From Fomes fomentarius (Eukaryota > Basidiomycota > Agaricomycetes > Polyporales > Polyporaceae), in contig JABYQN010000004.1 in NCBI GenBank assembly GCA_022606135.1, positions 2,232,001-2,296,000 on the forward strand: DNA of 64,000 bases, in the 5' to 3' direction. The position numbers and the translations under genes were made by a program. Under the pieces are notes generated by a model that searched no databases, had not been told where the DNA came from, and saw only the letters and a list, made by a program, of their open reading frames with translations. Shown piece by piece: positions 58,975-64,000 of the stretch; positions within the stretch are counted from its first letter, which is position 1; the number at the start of each line of letters is the position of its first letter.

Positions 58975-61330
58975 ATGGCGAGCACTGCCCCCTTTCCCGT
59001 CAGTCAGACTTTGGGAGCGTACCTTCTTGGAACATTCCTAGGCACAATGTAGGCATTCCGAATCCTCATAGACGGCTTGCTTGTTCCGGCTGAGACCGCC
59101 CCCGCGCAGATTGTACGGGTTCGCTCTACATCAAGCTTACAGATATGCCCGTCTATTCCCCAAGGACTACCCATTGATCCGCATCCTGGTGGGTCTATAT
59201 TTCTCACCGTCAGTATTAAATTGTCACTTATGGTTACGCTACAGGTCGCAGCTGTCCTGTGAGTTGTACATTATGAGCGCCGCTTGGGACCATCACATCT
59301 CGCGTCGTAGTGCCAGCGATTACTCACGGCACCGCCGATTACTGCTCGAATCAGATTGGTGGTGACGATACATACTATATTCACGATGCACACATGGTCA
59401 GTCTTCATCCCACCTTCGCTGTGATTAGATACCCAATGGATGAGATAGCTATTATTACCTTGTTTCAAACTACTTCAACACAGGTGACGTTTTGGCACGA
59501 AGCGTCTGGTGCGTCTAAGAAGCGCTCCATCTGTGGCTTGAGACGACACTCATGTATCTGATTTTACCTCCTCCGTCGCAGGTCCTTGAACGTAAGTAAA
59601 GGGTACAATCACGACTAGACTCATGATTTACGTCCCCTCGTTACCTCATGCAGACTGTTCCTATCCTTGTGGTGAGTGTGCAACCTTGCAGTTAAGTGGC
59701 TGCAAGAGCTCAGCCTTACTGGAGGGTGCCAACATGCTACTGTCGCAACTGTGAGCACATTGAAGGGGATTATATGCCAGCAGTGTACTCATTCATAGTA
59801 CTCCCAGGTTCTTCGCTCGCCGAGTATTCCTCAGTAAGACTCATGATCAGCCTCCTTCGTGTACTCTCGTTCTCATCTTACATTGTTAGTGGGACGCATA
59901 TATCGCATCGTCGCCGCTGTTGCTGTGAGTATGAGATCGCCTGATATCGACACATCAATAGCTGCCGCTGACATCTATACTGATAGCTGGCGTTCATCGC
60001 ATTGGAGATTGGTATGCCACATACTATTATTTATACTCGTCACTCTGACTCGGGCAACACTCTCTGTAGGATTATCCCTTGGTATGTCTCTTCAAGTTGG
60101 CTCCCCGTGGAACTCAGCCTGATTCTCGACACTTCTAGTCGCACTGTACAAAGCGTAAGTATAGCTTCTCACCCCTATGCCAGTGTACGACCCCGTCTGA
60201 TGACCCGTGTCTAACTTCAACGTCTTGTCTTGTAGTTTCCGCTTATCCAACTTCAATAGTTTTGGCGAAGTCAATGTGGGGATCACAATTTGGTTGGCAA
60301 TATGATGGGACTGCTGCGCTGACATCCAGCCTCTCTAGATATGGGTCGCCGCATCGTTTGGGGCGGGGGTAGCCGGGGACACCCTTTTGACAGTGTCACT
60401 TATCAGAGAGTTATATGTCATGCGCAAGTTGACGTTCGATAGGTAGGTATCTCAGTATGGAAGCCGGAAGGGTCTGGTCTTCATTCGAACTGTTACCCTT
60501 AGCACAACAGAGTCATTCGTGAACACCGCAATCGTCTATGTGATAAATACAGGTGCGCATACTCACAGTGATTGTGATTCCTCACCTACTCCACCCATAC
60601 TCATGTTCACTCTGCGGCGGAATACAGGTTTGCTACACGAGTGAGGACAACGCGTTCTCTCGAGTAAATCCCCGACCAGGTTAGCTTACGTATTCGAGCA
60701 GTGCCCTGAACATCGTATCCTTGTTTTTGGTGAGTGCGATGCGAGCTACCTCTTTTGCTCGTCAACCTCACGCCTTGTAGGCATGCAAACTGCCCAACAC
60801 GCTTTGGGACGGCACCGTGAACAACGTGGCTACAAAGGGTGAGTGACTACACTGATAACGTGTTTCTTCGACTGAAATGACTGAATTGACGACCAGTGTA
60901 TGCCATTACTCTGCTCACGGTGTAAGTTCGACCTCGCACAAATTCACCGGCTTGAATGTGTACTCACAGATAATCGCTCTATCCACCTAGACTCAACTCC
61001 CGCAAGCTCTCCTTCAGCCAAGATGTCAAAGTGTACGGTGACGAGAGTGAACAGTTCGGCATGAACATCATTGCGCGTGCGAATCGGTACGCAGTCAGAG
61101 AACGCTGGAACGTACCACAAGTAAGCCCTCCTCTTCCCTCGTTCCCACCATTACGTGCGTACTCACCCCACGCATTATGATAGGCTACAGACCCCCCGGC
61201 GAGGATCAATATCGATGTGAGGACGGAGATGGAAGACGAGACGCGGTCTGCGGGGAAAGGGCTAGTCTCGAATGGTCACGTTAGCGATGGCAGCATTCAC
61301 AAACATCCCAATCTTGACGACATGCTGTAG
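58975..61330 (+). CDS. DUF6534-type membrane protein, RWNVPQ subfamily
   Basis: ATG 58975 opens MASTAPFPVSQTLGAYLLGT, then ILYGFALHQAYRYARLFPKD, YPLIRIL, VAAVL, VTIHTIFTMHT, YYYLVSNYFNTGDVLARSVW (59449), SLN, TVPILV, GANMLLSQL, FFARRVFLS, VGRIYRIVAAVA, LAFIALEI, GLSLG, FRLSNFNSFGEVN, AGVAGDTLLTVSLIRELYVM (60370; DUF6534 helix), ESFVNTAIVYVINTG, GLLHE, ALNIVSLFL, LWDGTVNNVATK, VYAITLLTV, LNSRKLSFSQDVKVYGDESE, REERWNVPQ-like signature (VRERWNVPQ), and a tail INIDVRTEMEDE ending PNLDDML at TAG 61330. Sequence is closest to the opposite-strand gene at 35338-37671 (FALHQAYRYARLFP shared; EQFGMNxxARA), suggesting an inverted relation between the two arrays. Complete. Confidence 0.8.
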
Positions 61331-63155
61331 GCATACATGCGCAAATGAATCATGACTCTGTACACTATTAGTACTACTACCACGAGGCAGCTCGTGTTAA
61401 CACCAGTAAATATTTACCTCAGGTCCAGAGATTCGCAGTCGCACTGCAAGCGTCAGGACGCTTTGTACACACAGTCTAACATCGATTGACTCGGATGAGG
61501 GTGCCCCGGTCTTAACACAACAAGGCTAGTTCTCTGGAGCGGTTCGGAGGACACTCGTAATGCCCGGTCAAGAGAGCTTAGGCCCCCGGTCTACTACTAG
61601 TATCCACGCAATGGCGATGCAGGTAGAGTCGTCGTTCAAGACAACGACAAGTTGATAACTGTCGTGGCTGTGGCATCGACTTGGTTGGGATGGCTACGCC
61701 CATCGTGGATGCCGCACAGTATGACATTGACAGTGTGCTTCAAGATTGTTGTTGCCATACCTGATCAAGGTAGTATCGCCATGCCAAGAGTGTCAATGTC
61801 CAAACGTGCACTGTCGGACAGTCAAAATCGGTGTTATCCGAACCAAGCGACAGTCTGCTGGAGCGCCCAACATTTTCCTGCCCCGGTCAGCCTGAGCCAG
61901 GTCTGAGTCTTTGCTTGCAAGGGAGTATCGTCTGTCAACTGACGCCTGAACTGTCTTCCTTGTCATCATCCTACTACAATGCGCACAGTGTGGCACAGGG
62001 TACTTATGAGCAGGCTTCGGCCACCAAGATATGAGCTCTACTGTTACTATAGATCACTAGCACCATCCGAAGAATGGCCTTCTTCTGGTAGCATCCACTG
62101 TCAACAACCACTCACGAAGGTTCTCGCAAGTTGTCGCGAGGACTGAGGGCAATGATCCTCATCTCCTCCCTCATTTCCTCCCTCTCCATTGTCTACACCC
62201 GGTTTTGTCTCCAACAAACACCGCTCGCTCGTCGGCTCCTTGGGCTTCTCTTGCGGCTCACGACTCGGGACGGACAGCCCCCGCATCCGAGTCCTTCAGG
62301 CGCATGCATGCCTTCTTGGATTCAAGCCGTGGAGGGCGCCGAAGTTCCCTGCAGCGGCTACGACGCCAACATTACGTTCTAGTACACAATCCCGCTATCT
62401 GAGACCGCCTCCCCGGGTAGCGCGGTGCGTTCACGCCCCACGCCCAATTTCATCGTCCCTCCGCTGATGCAGCTTTACGCGTGTGTGTCCAGGACTGTCC
62501 GGGAGCGTCCTGAGGCCGCAGCATGGAAAGTTACGTTGGTCGGAATGAAAAGGGTCATGGTAGCATTGACGGACTTCACATGTCTACTAAGCGACATCGT
62601 GGAAGTCCGTGAGCGATACACATCCTACCTACATTCCAGCCAGAAACTGACAACACACCGTGGCATGCTGGGCATGGGCGCCGCTCTTCATGCCGAGTCG
62701 AAGGTAGTACATTGTTGCTGATTCCACGAGTTGATCTTACCCGTAAAAGCTGTGTGATACACAGCATGCCAATGGAGCGGGGAGGATGATCGTCTAGTAT
62801 CATGTCCGAGAGTGCCGTATCCGCAAACTGAGATGAGACCCATGGGATAATCCTCATAAAAAGCAGTGCACCTGCACATGGTGATGTCATATCTGATCTA
62901 CGCATGCGCTGCACCCGACAGATGCAGGACTCGCCATGAGTGCATGTCTTGGGCGCATCAACTGGAACAGACCGTGTACAACAACAGCAAGATGAGGCAA
63001 AGCTACAACGACTATGATTCGTACATCCAGTTACCAGACGAAAGCGTACCATATCCACTAATAATAAGTTACACCACTACAAAACTACACCTACACTCTC
63101 GTAATCGTCATCGCATTTCCGTCATAAGTACCTACGTGGGCAGCAATGACAGTTA
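61331..63155. other. Intergenic, 1.8 kb
   Basis: Several frames of 60-160 codons (61652-61906 +, 62131-62467 +, 62576-63058 -) carry no domain I recognise and no similarity to the neighbouring families. 62100-62450 is more GC-rich and could hold part of a small gene, but strand and frame are not decidable by eye. Confidence 0.35.
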
Positions 63156-64000
63156 TCATACCAACGCGTCTGGTTTCGCCTTCAAGTCCATTGTCCTGGC
63201 ATCAGCCGCAGCAGCGTTCGACTCGTACCAGTCCTCGCGTTTCCACTCCCCAGGGGGAGCCCATGGCCTGGGCGCCCTCACACCCAGTTCGTAGTCGCTG
63301 TCCGCCATGCCCGATGTCGTAGAAGTGACCACGGTAATCCCTGTCGTACCGGACGTGATGCCCGTACCCGTGCCCGTAATTCCGCCGTCCTTCCGGAGAT
63401 GGAGGACGTTCCCATATGCCGCATTTCCCGACGTGTTGAAACCTCGCGAGTTCCGCTCGTACTGCATCGTCGAGACGGCTTGCCTGGCGTGTGTGACGTC
63501 ATCGTGGAAGGTCATCTTGAGACATACGAGCACAATGATACCGGTGGGGTAAATACCCTGTGAACGCAACCATCAATGGGGAGGAAGTGGAGCCCCAACA
63601 ACAGTAGGACACTGATGAGTCTGCTGAGAAGGATAGGAAATGGGGAAGCACGTACCGTGAGATGGCCAAGCATGTCTGTGATGACATAGACACCGTTGTT
63701 GTCAGTTGCGAAGAGGGAGATAGTAACAATCTGTGAGGGCGGTTCATCAGCTTCCCTGGACGATGAATCATGAAAGCGAAGGTATGTTGACGCACCAGAG
63801 CGACGCTATATAGCACTCCTGACTCTATGACAACCAACAGGGTACCATAGTACCGTCCTCCGTGAATGACGACGCTAGAACTGAGATGGCGAAGCACTCG
63901 CATACTCTGCCTAAGATTGGAATGACAACGTGAAGTTGGGCCTCGCATCCAGTAATGACTACTCACCATGCCTTGTAACTGATGGCGCACACAGCATAGA
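63156..64000 (-). CDS. Multi-helix membrane protein, 5' end outside window
   Basis: Reading leftward from the right edge: YAVCAISYKAW, then QSMRVLRHLSSSVV with GGRYYGTLLVVIESGVLYSV (near 63840), IVTISLFATDNNGVYVITDM (near 63700), GIYPTGIIVLVCLKMTFHDD (near 63545), and a soluble tail (THARQAVSTMQYERNS, then Gly/Thr-rich GITGTGTGITSGTTG) ending MDLKAKPDALV at 63156. The IESGxLYSV helix followed by a GIYPTxIIVLV helix is the C-terminal half of another agaricomycete seven-helix family, different from the DUF6534 genes. Start and first helices lie to the right of the window. Function unknown. Confidence 0.65.

Overview
The window is nuclear DNA of a filamentous basidiomycete, most likely an agaricomycete related to wood-decay species. 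The reasons are the very short GT-AG introns (about 45-70 nt) that break almost every gene, the dye-decolorizing peroxidases (DyP), and many lineage-typical orphan seven-helix membrane proteins (DUF6534 and DUF6533 types). I see no bacterial operon, phage, CRISPR or intact transposon.

Layout. 1-8.3 kb: two tandem + strand DUF6534 genes (the first cut by the left edge), converging on a third on the - strand. 9.0-17.4 kb: three tandem - strand DyP genes on a repeated unit of about 3.2 kb that includes the intergenic DNA. 18.8-21.5 kb: an OPT-family transporter. 22.0-22.7 kb: a small secreted protein with a C-terminal anchor, divergent from the housekeeping ATPase OLA1 (23.1-25.1 kb). One OLA1 intron looks tandemly duplicated and carries two box C/D-like units. 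25.6-40.6 kb: a - strand series of membrane proteins (three complete DUF6534 genes, one truncated, one DUF6533). 41.8-44.5 kb: a single-pass membrane protein with a long Ser/Pro-rich tail. 46.2-61.3 kb: four + strand DUF6534 paralogs of one subfamily, interrupted at 55.8-58.1 kb by a short-chain dehydrogenase resembling the microsomal 3-ketoacyl-CoA reductase group and by a SARAF-like ER membrane protein. 63.2-64 kb: the 3' end of another multi-helix membrane protein, cut by the right edge.

How it fits together. OLA1, the dehydrogenase, SARAF and OPT look like stable cellular genes. Between them lie lineage-specific families expanding by local duplication: DyP (three copies) and DUF6534 (eleven complete or partial copies). 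The 44.5-46.2 kb gap separates - strand membrane-protein genes on the left from a + strand array on the right. No pathway links the families. DyP and OPT fit extracellular or stress oxidation and nutrient uptake; the DUF6534 proteins have no established function. Exon structures were read by eye from splice consensus and paralog comparison, so gene ends are firmer than individual introns.
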